64,000 nt of DNA, from positions 109,676,501-109,740,500 of the forward strand of contig JARDYH010000002.1 of NCBI GenBank assembly GCA_029215795.1, written 5' to 3'. A program made the translations under genes and the position numbers. The stretch comes from Anniella stebbinsi (taxonomy: Eukaryota; Chordata; Lepidosauria; Squamata; Anniellidae). Shown in pieces: positions 49,562-62,027 of this stretch (position 1 is its first letter; the number at the start of each line of letters is the position of its first letter). The notes under the pieces were generated by a model. That model was not told the origin of the DNA, made no database searches, and saw nothing but the letters and a program-made list of their open reading frames with translations.

Positions 49562-49960
49562 TCTAACAGAGCACCAGAAGTCTACTCTCCAGGTTGGATT
49601 GAAGCACTGCAACACAGTGGCCCCAACCCAAAGAGCTGGTCCAGAAGGACACCATGGTAGATGGTATCAAAAGCTGCGGAGAGGTCCAGGAGAACCAACT
49701 GAGTTGCACTCCTCCAGTCCCTGGCACAAATTTTCCACCAAAATGACCAGGTTGGTTTCTGTCCTATACCAGGATGGAAGTCAGACTGGTGCGGATCTAA
49801 ACAGTCAGTATCCACCAAGTCTACCTGGAGGTGACAAGACACCACATGGCCCAGAACCTTGCTTAAAAATGGCAAATTAGAGATTGAATGATAGTTTTCC
49901 AAAGCTATAGGATCGAAATTTGGCTTTTTAAAAAATAAGTCCCATTGACTCCAAGTAAGC
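49562..49960 (-). mobile_element. L2/Vingi-like reverse transcriptase fragment
   Basis: Read on the minus strand it encodes FDPIALENYHSISNLPFLSK, the RT block DCLDPHQSDFHPG, and LVLLDLSAAFDTIYHGVLLD (the conserved DLSAAFDT catalytic motif). It ends at GLGPLCCSASIQPGE. The flanking frame is broken. The fragment is truncated at both ends. Confidence 0.8.
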
Positions 49961-50959
49961 ATTTTTACAGGACTACAGTCTATATCTTTTGAGTGAACCA
50001 AAAACACATCTCACTTAGGCCTAGTTCTCACAGATCTGGTTAATCTGTTTCTGGGCAGTACCATTTCAGGCAGCAGGTGAGAGATCAAATTGTGGAATGT
50101 CCCTCCTTACAAAAAATAATCATGCCACATAGCAAAGTAGAGAAGAAGGTGTTGGGGTAGCTTTCTCCCTAATGTCCTATTTTCCGGTATGAAGGAATAT
50201 TTAGTGATGGAGCATTCCATTAAGCATTGCTTACAATCTGAAATGGTATTGCCCAAACACAGGTTTATCACCTAAGCAAGAACTAGGTCTTAGCCTTCCT
50301 ATTCACACATTAATACATGCCTTTTTAAAGATTAATCCCCCTTTTTTCTTTTGCTGTTCAGGAAACATCATAAAGACATCAAAATTATGAAAGTTGGAGT
50401 ATGTTGAATATTTGAGGTTGCTTCCCTATTACAATTCCATGAAGCCCGAAAATTAATTTAAAATAGCACTAGTGCTACATACTTTATTGTACTCAGATTA
50501 CAAAATCAAAATGATTATTGAAAGCTTTGTGTTATTTAATTTCAAATTGCTGGATGACTTTTGTTTGTCTCCAACAGTAATGAACACAGAGGCTGCTAAC
50601 ATTGCATATTGATTAAAATATTTGATTAATTTAATTTTCAGTTGAATAGATTTATGTATCGCTGAATAGATTTATGTATCGCTGAACATATTTTAAAATC
50701 TCTAAGCGGTTTGCTTAATGTCTTGTACTGCCTACTTCTGTAGTCTATTTTGTTATTGTTGGTTAACATATGGTTAACATATACATAATGGTTTTGAAAA
50801 TTGGATTTGAATTTTATCCCGCCCTTCCTCACGAAGAACCTGAGTGACTAACAACCTATATAAGACATACAGCAACACACACACTACATTAAAATCATGT
50901 TTAAAATGATGTTTCAACAGCCACATCTTGAGGACCAAAGTAAAACAAGGTGTTGGAAA

Positions 50960-52018
50960 CTAATGATTGGATCTACTGATGACACTCAACTCTACTTCTC
51001 CTTTCCACCCGATTCCAAGGAAGCTGTTTTGGTCTTAAACTGGTGACTGTCGACAGCAATGGACTGGATGAGGGCAAACAAATTGAAGCTTAATCCAGAC
51101 AAGACAGGTGCTCCTGGTCAGTCGAAAGGCAGATCAGGGAATAGGGACTCAGCTTGTGTTGGATGGGGTTACACTCCCCCTGAAGACACAGGTTCGCAGC
51201 TTGGGTGTACTCCTGGATTCAGCCCTGAGCCTGGATGCCCAGGTTTCAGCAGTGGCCAGGAGTGCATTTGTACAGTTAAAGCTTGTACGCCAGCTGTGTT
51301 CATTCCTTGAGATGTCAGACCTGTTCATGGTGACACACACCTTAGTTACATCCCGTTTGGATTACTGTAATGCGCTCTACTTGGGGCTGCCTTTGAAGAG
51401 TGTTCTGAAACTTCAGCTGGTTCAAAGAGCTGCAGCCAGATTGTTGACTGGGGCTGGTTACAGGGAGCATACAACTTCCCTGTTAAAACAGCTTCACTAG
51501 CTTCCAGTCTGTTTCCGGGCACAATTCAAAGTGCTGGTTATGACCTACAAAGCTCTATACGGCTCGGGTTCAGGATATCTGAAAGACCGTATTCTCTTTT
51601 ATGGGCCTGCCCGTCCTCTGAGGTCCTTGGGGGAGGCCCTCTCCATCCCACCACCATCACAGGCACGCCTGGTGGGAACGAGGGAGAGGTCCTTTTTGGT
51701 GGCTGCCCCAGGGCTCTGGAACTCCCTTCCCAGGGAAGCTAGACTGGCTCCCTCCTTGGTGTGCTTTCGGAGGCAGGCTAAAACTTTTCTGTTTCAGCAG
51801 GCCTTTGGGGAGTAATTCAGACCTTTGTGGATGTACTGCTTATAGTTTGGATTTTTAATTATGTGTATTTAAAATGTTTTAAAATGTTTTAAATATTTTA
51901 CAATTGTACTATGTTTAATTACATTTTTAATTTTTGTATATCACTATTTGTTTTAACTGTACATGTTTTAATTTGTAAGTCGCCTTGAGTCCCATTATTG
52001 GGAAAAAGGCGGGATATA

Positions 52019-52058
<40 letters not shown>
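50960..52058 (+). mobile_element. L2/Vingi-like LINE 3' part, inactive, with (AAT)n tail
   Basis: Frames encode WMRANKLKLNPDKTG, then after a frameshift near 51110 LLVSRKADQGIGTQLVLDGV, SRLDYCNALYLGLP, LKLQLVQRAAARLLTGAG and, beyond TAG 51498-51500 (where LHWLPV normally has Trp), AQFKVLVMTYKALYGSG, ERSFLVAAPGLWNSLPREAR. The 3'UTR ends gtcgccttgagtcccattat and ggcgggatataaat followed by about twelve AAT units. All are typical of the L2/Vingi lineage. It is inactive. Confidence 0.88.
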
Positions 52059-52060
<2 letters not shown>

Positions 52061-52573
52061 AACTTGTTACATTTTTGTCAAAAGCAGCTATATTTGTGTG
52101 TTTGCCAGGGTGGGGGGAAGCTCCCATTTGCTCCAATGGGAGTAGGCTTTATTTTTCTCTTTTCAGTGCAAGTAAAGGCATATGCAAGTGATGAAATACA
52201 TGGTGTGACCCCGATATGGACCAGTTCATTTCTAGCAGCAAACAGGGACGTTAGTGATGATCTACCCTGCAGAGTTGTTGCATTGACGAAGAAGAATAAA
52301 TAACGCCATGTGTGCCACACTGATCTCCTTGGAAGAAGGGAGGAATATAAATACAATAGATAGACCATAAAATGATATGCAAACTGCAATAACTTCTCCT
52401 GCTGTTTCTTTTCAGTGAAAAAAATTGCTAAAGTCTACATCTCACATTGTGGTCTATCACATTTATGAGCTCTATCACACCATGCCTGGTATGTGTTTTT
52501 GCAGCACGGTATTCACATGAGGTTGTCCCTGCCCTGCACTCATCATGCCTCTTCCCCTCCGTTTTCCATCTTA

Positions 52574-52918
52574 GGTCCCCTCTACAAGGATTCGCTTTTG
52601 CGCCCGGTTAGGCGATTATGCGCATAATCGCAGAAGCGCATTTACACCTAATCCCTCTGCACGAGAGGCAGCGAAGCGCATTAACAGAAGACCAAAATGC
52701 GCTTTACAAGTAGTTAATGCGCATAAGCGCTTGTTCACATAGGTAAAATGCGCTTTAATGGCCGGAGCAAAATAAAACTCGCTATTTAACGCGCATTCGA
52801 TAATGCGCATAATCGGAGAGATAACGCGCCTCTACGCCCAATTTGCGCTCCGTTCTTGTAGAGGTAAATTTTCTTAAGCGCCTTGAAAGAGCTTTAAACC
52901 TCTCTTGTAGAGGCAGCC
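52574..52918. mobile_element. GCGC-rich MITE, copy B, with TTA duplication
   Basis: Starts ggtcccctctacaaggattc and ends ctcttgtagaggcagcc, flanked by TTA at 52571-52573 and 52919-52921. The 3-bp TWA duplication suggests PIF/Harbinger. The interior matches 26611-26965 closely, with the same gattatgcgcataatcgc palindrome; copy A has a short extra stretch (ggcggcgagaggcggcga). Confidence 0.78.
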
Positions 52919-52921
52919 TTA

Positions 52922-54846
52922 TTTTGAAGCAGGGAAAGTCCACTCCCCCCCCTCCATGCACAATAAAGCCACCCCTTCCTGCGTATTGCTGACCTTGTAT
53001 TATATCAAACCATCCCGTTTTTTGTTGGGGGCATGTGTGTCGAAGGGCAGTCTCAATGACAAAAGAGGAGAGCATTGTTTCTCTGCTCAACAGGTCAACT
53101 GTGAAAGGGGGATGGAGAGAGGGCACCTGAAGACCCCGTGGAGAAGGCGAGCAAAGCCGCCACTTCCGTGCCTGGGACTCAGTCCCATTCAACTCTATGG
53201 TTCTTACTCCTAAGTAGGCATGTCTAGGTTTCCTGACCAGAACAATATTGGCTTCCCCTTGCCATGCCAACATTGACCTCAAACTTCTCCAAAAATTTTA
53301 TCTTCATTTACCTTGTTTAATATGATCTTAGGGGAAAGCATAGTGTGTTGTTTTACCATAATTGCATAGTTTCAGGCTGCCGTACTATCATATTTGCGCA
53401 GAAATAGAAATAATATATAAAAAACTGCTGGGGGAATGAGAATATAGGTGGCCGGGTAGGAGATTCGCCAGCATAGTTGCGATACAGATGAAAGATACAT
53501 GAGCTGAAATAGCGCAACAACACACAGAACTGAAAGTGCCCAGTGCTCAACTCGCTAAGGAAACAGAGGGGAAAACCTTGGATGCAAACTGGGTAAAAAA
53601 AAAGTAGGTGTAATGAAGCCCTATATCTCTTCCATCTCCCAAGGAGATCAGCATTGCATGCATGGAGTTTTTCTTCTTAGTCTACACAACAACATTGCAG
53701 AGTAGATTGTCACTTGCTTCTCAGTTTGTTTGTTTGTTTGTTTGTTTGCATCAGGCAAACTCTCATTTTTCATTAAAGAGGCAACTTCCTTCCTATAATT
53801 AGTCTGGAGAACCGTCTCCCAATCTCTCGCTTCCCAGCCAATATCCTCTTTTCTGTTGAACAAGAACTCATCCTAAAAGAATGCTGCAGCGGTACAGGAA
53901 TCCGTTGTAATGTGCCAGGGAGGGGAGCTTGGTTGCCTGATAACGGGGCAGCACACCAGAGGTCCTTGGCAAGAGAAGAGAGCTGATGGTCAGGAGAACA
54001 CAGCCAATGTCCCACTCCTTCCAACTTCAAGTGGAATTTAGGGATCAAGAGAGTTGGGTTGTAAAAAATGACCATTTTGTCTCCTTCCTTGCTGACTCTC
54101 AGCTGAGAAGTGATCAGCTTGGGGAAGGGGAGTGAGATTGAAATCCAATTGCTCTAGAGCAGTAGTGCAGAACCTCTTTCAGCCTGAGGGTCCAATTCCA
54201 TTTCAGAGAAGCTCTCAGAGGCTGCATTCCAAGAGTGGACGAGGCTGAAGGAAAAAAGGGGAAGGCCCAATTTTTTAATTAAAAATCCCAGAGTATCATA
54301 GCTTAAAGTGCTGAGGGAACCAAACAAAAGCCGGGAAACCACCAAATGATGGGCCAGAGTTGGGACTCCTGGGCTTGAGGTTCTGTATCTCTGCTGTATG
54401 GAGTACAGCTGCAGGGATGCTGCCTCCTGTGGGAACAACCCTGGAGCAGCGCCGGCCCTACTGTTAGAGTGAGATGGACGCCTGAAGCGGCAGATGAGTG
54501 GCACAAGACAGACAGAGCGATATATACTACAACCCGCTCTATGCTACCCTCTAAGCTACCCTACTGCCCTCAAGCTTAAAAAATACTAAGTTTGCCTGCT
54601 TGGGTGCTCTGTATAACTACTGACCACTTCCCCCCCCCTTCTTCTTTTTTTTTTAAAAAAGGTTTCTTCTTGAAAAAAATTGGCAGCGGGGGCCACATGT
54701 TTCCCATCCCTGTGCTAGATCAATCCCCTTCATTTGCTATCCAACTGCAGTGTGATATGTATATCCCTAATTGATATGAACTTGCTAGTATCTACACCTG
54801 AGTTTATTCAAGTTTATTCTTTTACTGCACAAAGATGCCAATGTAT
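52922..54846. other. Gene-free spacer
   Basis: No exon recognised. It includes a short sauropsid repeat copy (about 53165-53225), a (TTTG)n tract near 53728-53748, and the third copy of the cctctttcagcctgagg repeat at 54165-54400. Confidence 0.5.
54165..54400. repeat. Interspersed repeat (cctctttcagcc...) copy 3
   Basis: Motifs aacctctttcagcctgaggg, ttccatttcagagaagctct, gggaaaccaccaaatgatgg and gagttgggactcctgggctt follow the same order as 28240-28545 and 46645-46925. Confidence 0.65.
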
Positions 54847-57800
54847 TTATTTGTACCTGCAGATTTTAACACAGTGGTTGTAGCAGTCAGCTACTGCAAC
54901 CAACCCATGCTCCAGCATGGAGAGACCACAGGGACCTTGCAAGCCCTCACTCACCACCATAGCACTGAGGGATGTGTCAGGATTAAACATCACGATGCAG
55001 TTTTGTCCTTCGTCAGAAACAAAGACGTTCCCGTAACGATCTACACAGACACCAGAAGGGTTTTCAAAAGTGAATCTTTTCCCATAGCGGGGTCCAATGG
55101 TCTTTTTCACACCTCTTTCCTTGTCGATCACTTTGAGGCAGCAGCCCTGGAATCTTCCGAAGAGCTGCCCTTCTGTAACCAACATCTCTTCATCCTGCAT
55201 GGGCAGGAGGATGGAGCAGAGAACAACATTAATTAGAGCACACACAGACACACATACAAATCATTTTATACAAATCTAAGGAAAGCCTCTTCATTCAATA
55301 TACACTTTTGATGACTATCTTTCTATCCCATTTTCTCCTCAAAACAACCTTGCAAAGTACGATCTGGTAAGAGTTGCTCTTTGGCATACGATCATCTAGG
55401 ATCAGAACTTGAACTAGTGACCTGAGGAGGGCTGTCAGGTGAGGGTTCCACCTGTAGGTTACCACCTAGGTTTGGCCAAAGGAGGGAATTACAATAGACC
55501 AGCCAAGGAAATTTCCTACAGTAGACCATGTGATACAGTAGGTCATGTGATACTCTATGGCTCTTTATAAAGGCTTCCAGGTCAGGCTTAACCATGGGAC
55601 TCAGCGACAGACTCCATCTTACTGGTGGACTACAGTCCATCTTTAATCTCTCATTTTTCCTCATTTTCAGCTGTACTAGAGTCAGGTCTGACACCAAGTG
55701 GATTTCACGACTGAACAGGGAGGGCTTTTTTTGTGCAATTGCACTGCCTTGTGCATGGAATTTTACGAAGGGGTGGGGGGTATTCCAGACGTCGTAGCCT
55801 TCAATTTGTAGCCCTCCTGTGTTTTACCCCTGCTTGTTCCATCTATTTTCTTACCAGAAGCAGAAAAGAGAATAGCTGCACAATGGCTTTCAACTGGTAG
55901 AGCTAGCAGCTCTCTGTTACCCTTGGATGCAGGTCTCCTTGGTCCAACTCCAATCTGTTCCAGACACTACATGATAACATTGCCTCAGAGGAATGGCCTT
56001 GCTGAATCAGAGTGTGTGTGTGCAGCAGTTCAGGCTCATCCAAGCACGGACAAGATGGAGGATGCAAGGAAATATACCCAGCCAGAAAGAAATGAAGGCT
56101 ACCTGAAGATACAGGTCCCACCTGAGGCCTGGTTGTATAGTTAGCCAGGTATATTCTGACACTTCCTGTAACCTCTGCTCCAGTTCCAACACCCTCAGCA
56201 ATCCTAAGGTCTCTCATTCCCTGAAATCTCCACCCACTTTCCTTTGCTGCCTCTTATGCTTGGAACTACCTCCCAGCAGGGCTGTGCAGAGGGGGGGGGG
56301 GCAGTGGGGCCAGTTGGCCCGGGACCCACGATTTTGAGGGGGCACTCCGACAAGGAGGTCTCCCCAGCTTTCGCTACTGCTTCTGTAGCGTAAGCAGCCC
56401 ATCGAGAAGCCTGGCTTGCGGAAACAGCGCAGATGCCGTCCGTCGTGAATACCACGGTCAGACTACAAGCTCCAGAGGGCCATGCCGCATGCGGGGCGGG
56501 GATATATGTGCCTTGAGGTGTTGTAGAACAGGTTTAATGTGAAGGTGTTATGTAGAATGGCCATGTTGGTGGGCACGCCCCCTTGGGGCGGCCATGTTTT
56601 CCTCCTTTTTTGGAATGAGGGGGCACACACTTCTCATCTGGCCTGGGCATATTACCAGATCTGCACGACCATGCCTCCTTTGTGGCTACTTACGTCCTTT
56701 AACACTTCCTCAAAATTTAGCTTTTTCAAGAGCCTTTTGATCATTTTCTTAGTCCCTAACTAAACCAAAGTATGTGGAATTGGACTAATCACATATTCTT
56801 GCCCTGCTTTAAGGCCTCGGTTTCTCCATTTTGCTTTGCTTCCTTTTGCCTAGCTTAGATTGTATACCCCCTGAGATAGGGACCTTTCATACCTGTTCAT
56901 TATAAAGTGCCATGCACATAGATAGTGAATATACATCCAGATCAACTGTGCCTGTAGAAAGGAGCCCTCTTTCTCCATGTGGATCTCCAATTTTTGGATC
57001 AGAAAGTCACTGTGCACATGTGCCAGATGAAAGATACCCTCCCACCTTGGCTCAGCGGTCATCAGGGACAATCTGAAAAAGCACCTAACTTTCACCCAGC
57101 TCCAAAGCACAGGCATCATGTAACCCATTGAAATGTATCAAAGAATCTTGTGGCACCTTAAAGACGAACAAATTTATTATGGCACAAGCTTTTGGAAACA
57201 CTGAAACACGTGCTGTTTTGTGCCCAGACCTTTCGTGGACAACAATCTGTTTCAATGGCCTTGCTGAATCAGATCAAAGACCCGTCTAGTACTTTGACTC
57301 CCAATGCTCAATCAAATGCTACACTAGGAGTGGGCAATGTCCGGAGGGTGGGGGCCACATTGCCACTCTAGACCCGAGAAGGGGCTGCACTTCTGCCCAC
57401 CACCCAATGGGCTGCTGAAATTTGGTGGCACAATGTCAGCAAATGAGTGATTTGATTTTAAAACAAGCCCTGCAGGGAGCACACACCTTTTTTCAAGCAA
57501 ACTTGCACTTCCAGGAGCAAATTGCAAACACTACAGAAAAATGGGAGTGGGGGACAGTGGGACCCACAAAAAATGTTTGGGTGTGTGCATGCTCTTAGAA
57601 GAGCTCTTAAACAAGAATATCAGGAAAAAAAACATACAGGAATACCAGGCTCTGAGGATGCCTCCATTTCTGAATCCCCAAACATTACCATTACTGCTTG
57701 CTTTGCTTTATACATTTAAGCAAGGGATATGATTCATTCTGGGCTATCAACCAATATATAGATGTTTTAATAAAACTTTGCCTTTCTGAGCAGCCTACTG

Positions 57801-58346
57801 TACCTTATTGACTGCCACACGCATTGGCCTCTGAAATCCTTCTATTGAGTGTGTCTTCAGGATGGCATTCATTCTCCAGTCCACTCCAATGATGTTAATT
57901 TTTCCTCCATTGGACCAGTCAGACACAGCAATCTTGTTGGATTTCAGGACTGTTATCCCATAGGAATAGGGCCAGGTGACTTTCGGAGACTTTAGCTCAT
58001 GGATCAATTCACCATCTTTAGTGAAGAGCTGAATGATCCTGGTCCCGTTGGTTACAAGTAGCACACCATTTCTCATGCACGTGATGTCTCCCAGCCCTTT
58101 TATCGGTTCAAATCCATAAGAAAACCTATTCTTAGGGTGTCCATCAACGCTGTAGACCTGGATCTGTCCGGTGCCACTCTCTTTCACTGCCAAGTCACCA
58201 TCTGGAGTTGCTGTCAGACTGGTTGGCCAGATCAGCTTACCTGGGATTGTACCAAACCCTCCTAATATATTTACTACAGAATTATAGTAGATCTTCTGAA
58301 TTCCGGAAAGTTTCCATTTGTTATTAAATCTGAGAGTTTGTTCAAT
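54847..58346 (-). CDS. NHL-repeat beta-propeller protein, two 3' exons
   Basis: A minus-strand gene with exons 57804-58346 (543 nt) and 54847-55194 (348 nt, ending TAA 54847-54849). Both splice sites are canonical (AG before 58346 and 55194, GT after 57804) and the junction is phase 0, joining VAVNK to DEEMLVTEG. NHL-type blades are visible: LIWPTSLTATPDGDLAVKES, SYGITVLKSNKIAVSDWS, MRVAVNKDEEMLVTE, FENPSGVCVDRYGNVFVSDE and LQGPCGLSMLEHGLVAVADC, each with the P-x-G/S, hydrophobic, D/N-G pattern. The two exons give 296 residues, about enough for one six-bladed propeller. NHL propellers usually bind protein or RNA partners, as in TRIM2/3/32 or NHLRC proteins. No RING or B-box is seen here; upstream exons may be missing or the protein may be a bare propeller. 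The exact orthologue is not recognised. Confidence 0.85.
57135..57270. repeat. Common repeat (cttgtggcaccttaaagac)
   Basis: The text tcttgtggcaccttaaagac then gaacaaatttattatggcac and aagcttttggaaacactg belongs to a widespread sauropsid repeat. A second copy is at 58380-58480 (gttgtggcaccttatagact ... gagtccacttcatcagatgc). Both are in introns of the NHL gene. Confidence 0.65.
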
Positions 58347-59081
58347 CTAAGAAACAGGAAAATAAGAGAAAAAATAACAAAGAGATTTGTTGTGGCACCT
58401 TATAGACTAATAAATGTATTGTGTGGCATATGTTTTCATTGGCTAAAGAGTCCACTTCATCAGATGCACAATGGTGAATAGGAGGAGCAACTCCAGGGAC
58501 TTCAGTCCATGGGCTGCTGTGGTGCCCAGCCATGCCTATCCTTGATGCCAGCCCTGCTATGTTGTTTGTCCCATAAGGTAAATTGTCTCTGCACAAGGAG
58601 GTTTCATTTTTTATTATTTTGGCTAAAATGCCCATTGATGGACTTTTCCTCCTTGAATTTGTCTATTTTAAACCCTTTCTGAAGCCAGAGCAAACATTCC
58701 ATTCTGCTTAGTCCCAGTGAAATAGAAATGGCATCAGGACAGGAGATGTTTGCCCTCAGCTCTGTTTGCCCGCAGCTCTGTTTAGCCAGTCAAGCATCCC
58801 GCCTCCTAACCAAAGCAAACCAAAGCAAAGCATTGTGAGGTTGGAGAGCCACCCAGTGGAGCTGAAAGGCTACAGAAATTCAACAGACAAATGTACTGTG
58901 TTACATTCTGATGTAAACAATAAAAGCCTATGGGACCCATTCATTTGCAAGTTCACAGTTGGCCACCTCAAACGTCCCCACAGGAGTATGTTCACATTGC
59001 GATCAGCTGCAAAAGAACATCCTCAGAAACTAAAAATGCTTCTCCTTTCCTTTCTCCCCAGGTAATCATTTTAGCGTCCAA

Positions 59082-59690
59082 TTCATAGAATCATAGAATA
59101 GTAGAGTTGGAAGAGGCCTATAAGGCCATCCAGTCCAACTCCCTGCTCAATGCAGTAATCCACCTTAACATAAACCTGAAAGATGGTTGTCCAGCTGCCT
59201 CTTGAATGCCTCTAATGTGGGTGAGCCCACGACCACCCTAGGAAATTGGTTCCATTGTCGTACTGCTCTAACAGTCAGGATGTTTTTCCTGATGTCCAGC
59301 CGGAATCTGGCTTCCTGTAACTTGAGCCCATTATTCCGTGTCCTGCACTCTGGGATGATCAAGAAGAGATCCTGGCCCTCCTCCATGTGACAACCTTTCA
59401 AGTGTTTAAAGAAGAGTGCTATCATGTCTCCCCTCAATCTTCTCAAGGCTAAACATGCCCAGTTCTTTCAGTCTCTCTTCATAAGGCTTTGTTTCCAGAC
59501 CCCTGATCATCCTCGTTGTCCTCCTCTGAACATGCTCCAGTTTTTCTGCATACTTCTTGAAGTGTGGTGCCCAGAACTGGTCACAATACTCAAGATGAGG
59601 CCTAACCAATGCCGAATAGAGGGGAACCAGTACCTTTGCAGCCCCAAATAGCATTTGCTTTTTTTGCAGCGACATCACACTATGCTTTTA
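59082..59690 (-). mobile_element. CR1 LINE 3' fragment (minus orientation)
   Basis: On the minus strand it encodes [20 protein letters not shown], the block [20 protein letters not shown], then [20 protein letters not shown] and FRLDIRKNILTVRAVRQWNQ, the C-terminal region of CR1 reverse transcriptase, in two frames. It ends in the CR1 terminus (reverse complement of attctatgattctatgaat at 59082-59100). It lies in a presumed intron of the NHL gene. Inactive. Confidence 0.88.
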
Positions 59691-59814
59691 TCCACTTGTG
59701 TGAACACCAATGTCAACAGCCACGGGCCACTAATGGCAGGGGATGTTGAATGGAGTATTGGGATATATGCCAGGGAATGAGATCTTGACAGTATGCCTGG
59801 CAAAAGGAACGAAA

Positions 59815-59975
59815 ACTTGAATGCAGTGATAGTGCACATACTTCGGACGCAGAAAGTCCCAGCTTCAACCCCTGGTGTCTCCACTTAAAAGGATCTGGTA
59901 GTCTGAGACTCTGGGAAGCCCACTGTTGGTCACGCTACATGAAGATAGGAAGCTGCCTTACGCTAAGTCCATCTA
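59815..59975 (+). repeat. tRNA-derived SINE (diverged)
   Basis: The text gtgatagtgcacatacttcg, a B-box-like gcttcaacccctgg, tctgagactctgggaagccc and ggaagctgccttacgctaag, then gtccatctagtccag, matches the squamate tRNA-derived SINE body and tail. Confidence 0.6.
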
Positions 59976-60005
59976 GTCCAGTAGAGTCACAAACTAACTT
60001 AGAAT

Positions 60006-60103
60006 GCAATCCTATGCATGTTTAGGCAGAAAAAAGTCCTACAACTCTCAATTGTAGGGAGTTGTAGTACTTTTTTTTCTGTCTAGACAAGGATAGGATT
60101 GTA
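60006..60103. repeat. Short palindromic repeat (gcaatcctatgcatgttta)
   Basis: Arm gcaatcctatgcatgtttag with gcagaaaaaagtcctacaac pairs with gttgtagtacttttttttct and ggataggattgt. Same family as 16213-16322. Confidence 0.7.
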
Positions 60104-61058
60104 CTGTTGAAGTGAATCCTTATATGTGTGTCTACTTGGAACTAAGTCCTACTGAATTCAGCAGGGATTACTCCTATGAAAGCAGTTATAGGATTGCAGC
60201 CTAACTTTATTTTCTTTTATCTGGGTTACAGCTTGCACATATGTTTTCAGAAAAGGGGATCAGCCATTGGCCCGTTTTCCTAGGGATTCTTCACACGAGC
60301 AAATTAAGGCATGCTAGTCACTGGCCACTCACAGAAGTCTGCTGGTCTTTTTGACGACATCGGCAACCTCCTGTACGTCTCCCACACCTTCTGCTGGTAA
60401 TTCTATTTTTTTTAAAAAAAATCCTGTGTTATCTTGATTCTGCTGAAATATCTTGGGATTTCCTACTGTGTACAGGAGAAGTTGCACTACAAATCACCCA
60501 CTAGAGGGTGCTGTCCCATTCAGGTCTATGAGCAGCAAGCGGAGGGGAAGTTTTCCATTATAGACCACGTGGTCGCCCCTCTCCGATCGTGTAATGCAAA
60601 AATTGTGCAAGAGAAGTTGGAAGCAAAGCCCCGGTAAAGAAACACAATTTCCCCTTAATCTAAAGAAGCCCCTGAGATCCTAGGTATAACCTGCTATCTG
60701 CAGCATTTAGCAGTGAACCAATCATCCTTCCCCAACCTATCTAAAATGCTACAACATCTGGCTTCATTTTGGAACTTGTGTTTGTTTTGTTTCTCCCCCC
60801 CCCCTCCACATCCCCTGCTTTTGTACCACCTAGCCTGATCAAGGGTTCTTGCACAATTTTGTAACGTTTGGGTTAGTCTTAATCAAGGGATTGCCCGACT
60901 GTGGAGTTTGGATTTGACCAATATGGCAATCTTTGCTTCCCCTCACTTCCTTCCCTCTTCTGTGGAATATTACTCAGGACCACGTTACACTGCCTGAGAG
61001 CTGGGTGCTGCTGCTGGAGAGAAGCCTGTTCAATGACACAGCCTTAGAGTAAAGTTAC

Positions 61059-61070
61059 CTCTTTGAACAT
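61059..61070 (-). CDS. Candidate first coding exon of the NHL gene (MFKE)
   Basis: On the minus strand cacccaccATGTTCAAAGAG is followed directly by gtaac. It has a good start context and a donor site, and splices in phase 0 to IEQTLRFNNKWK of the exon ending at 58346. This would give a complete 300-residue single-propeller protein. Twelve coding bases are far too few for certainty. The real 5' exons may instead lie beyond the window. Confidence 0.3.
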
Positions 61071-61428
61071 GGTGGGTGCAGAACGACAGAGCCGCCCTAG
61101 GAATCCTGGTTCACCAAAATCCCCCTTCACCTGTCTCTTGTGAACTCTCCATCACCTCCTGCTGCCCTCCCTCTGTATCTCACCCTTGCCCTCTCCCTCA
61201 AACCCCATTGTTACATCAGGGCTACAAAATGGTGGAGATGAAGTGACAGGACCAGGAACCAAATAAGGCACATGACACTTGTACCTGTTCGTCATCTAGC
61301 GCCTTCAAAAAATAAGAATGTAACATTGCTCCTTCCTCATTGAACAAGCACTAGTTTTCCTCCCTAGAATATAAAATGGTGAGGGAAGGAATGGGGAAGA
61401 AAGCATTTTAATTTCAAGACTATACAAG

Positions 61429-61429
<1 letters not shown>

Positions 61430-61467
<38 letters not shown>
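61430..61467. repeat. (TAA)n microsatellite
   Basis: About twelve TAA units. Similar tracts at 63258-63291 and 45651-45681 follow L2-like tails (gggcggtatataagtgtaat at 63240). Confidence 0.9.
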
Positions 61468-61468
<1 letters not shown>

Positions 61469-61856
61469 GATATATACAGCAGACCAAACTAAGATTCTAT
61501 TATAGTCAATGGGATGTTTAGCTAGGACTGGGATTTAGCTTGACAAATTTATTTATTTATTTGCATCCCACATTAAAACCATAGTAAAATTCCATAAAAC
61601 GTAATAAAAAGATTTGTGATCTAACTTTTCAACTGCCCTATGTCACTGGGCCTTTAGGGTCTCAAGGCATTCCCCAGTCTGGACTACCACTCCCATTAGC
61701 CCCAGCCATCATAGCCAATGGTCAGAGATTATGGGAGTTCAGTCTAAAACATCTGAAGAGACCAAGGTAGGGGAAGGCTGCCTGATATTTTACCGAAGTG
61801 AAGTAAGGGTGAGAGATTGCCTCAGAACATACTCATAGCCCCTCTAGCAGTTCAGT

Positions 61857-62027
61857 GCATTTTGCCATCCCATTCTACTGGCTTCTCTACACTGAAGCAA
61901 AAATCCCGCATCCTTAGTGGGGCTTTATCTTCTGAAGTCTTTGCTGGATTACAATTAGCACAATATGGGTTTTGTTTTGTTTTTTGCTTCAATGTAGAGA
62001 AGCCCAGGGAATAGGATGGCAAAATGC
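61857..62027. repeat. MITE with 45-bp terminal inverted repeats
   Basis: Begins gcattttgccatcccattct and ends with its inverted counterpart aataggatggcaaaatgc. The inner arms cttctctacactgaagcaaa and ttgcttcaatgtagagaag also pair. Total 171 bp, non-coding. Confidence 0.8.

Noticed and set aside
59406..59678. Plausible short host protein on the minus strand
   Set aside because: The text ([15 protein letters not shown] and so on) is the thumb region of CR1 reverse transcriptase and belongs to the CR1 fragment 59082-59690.
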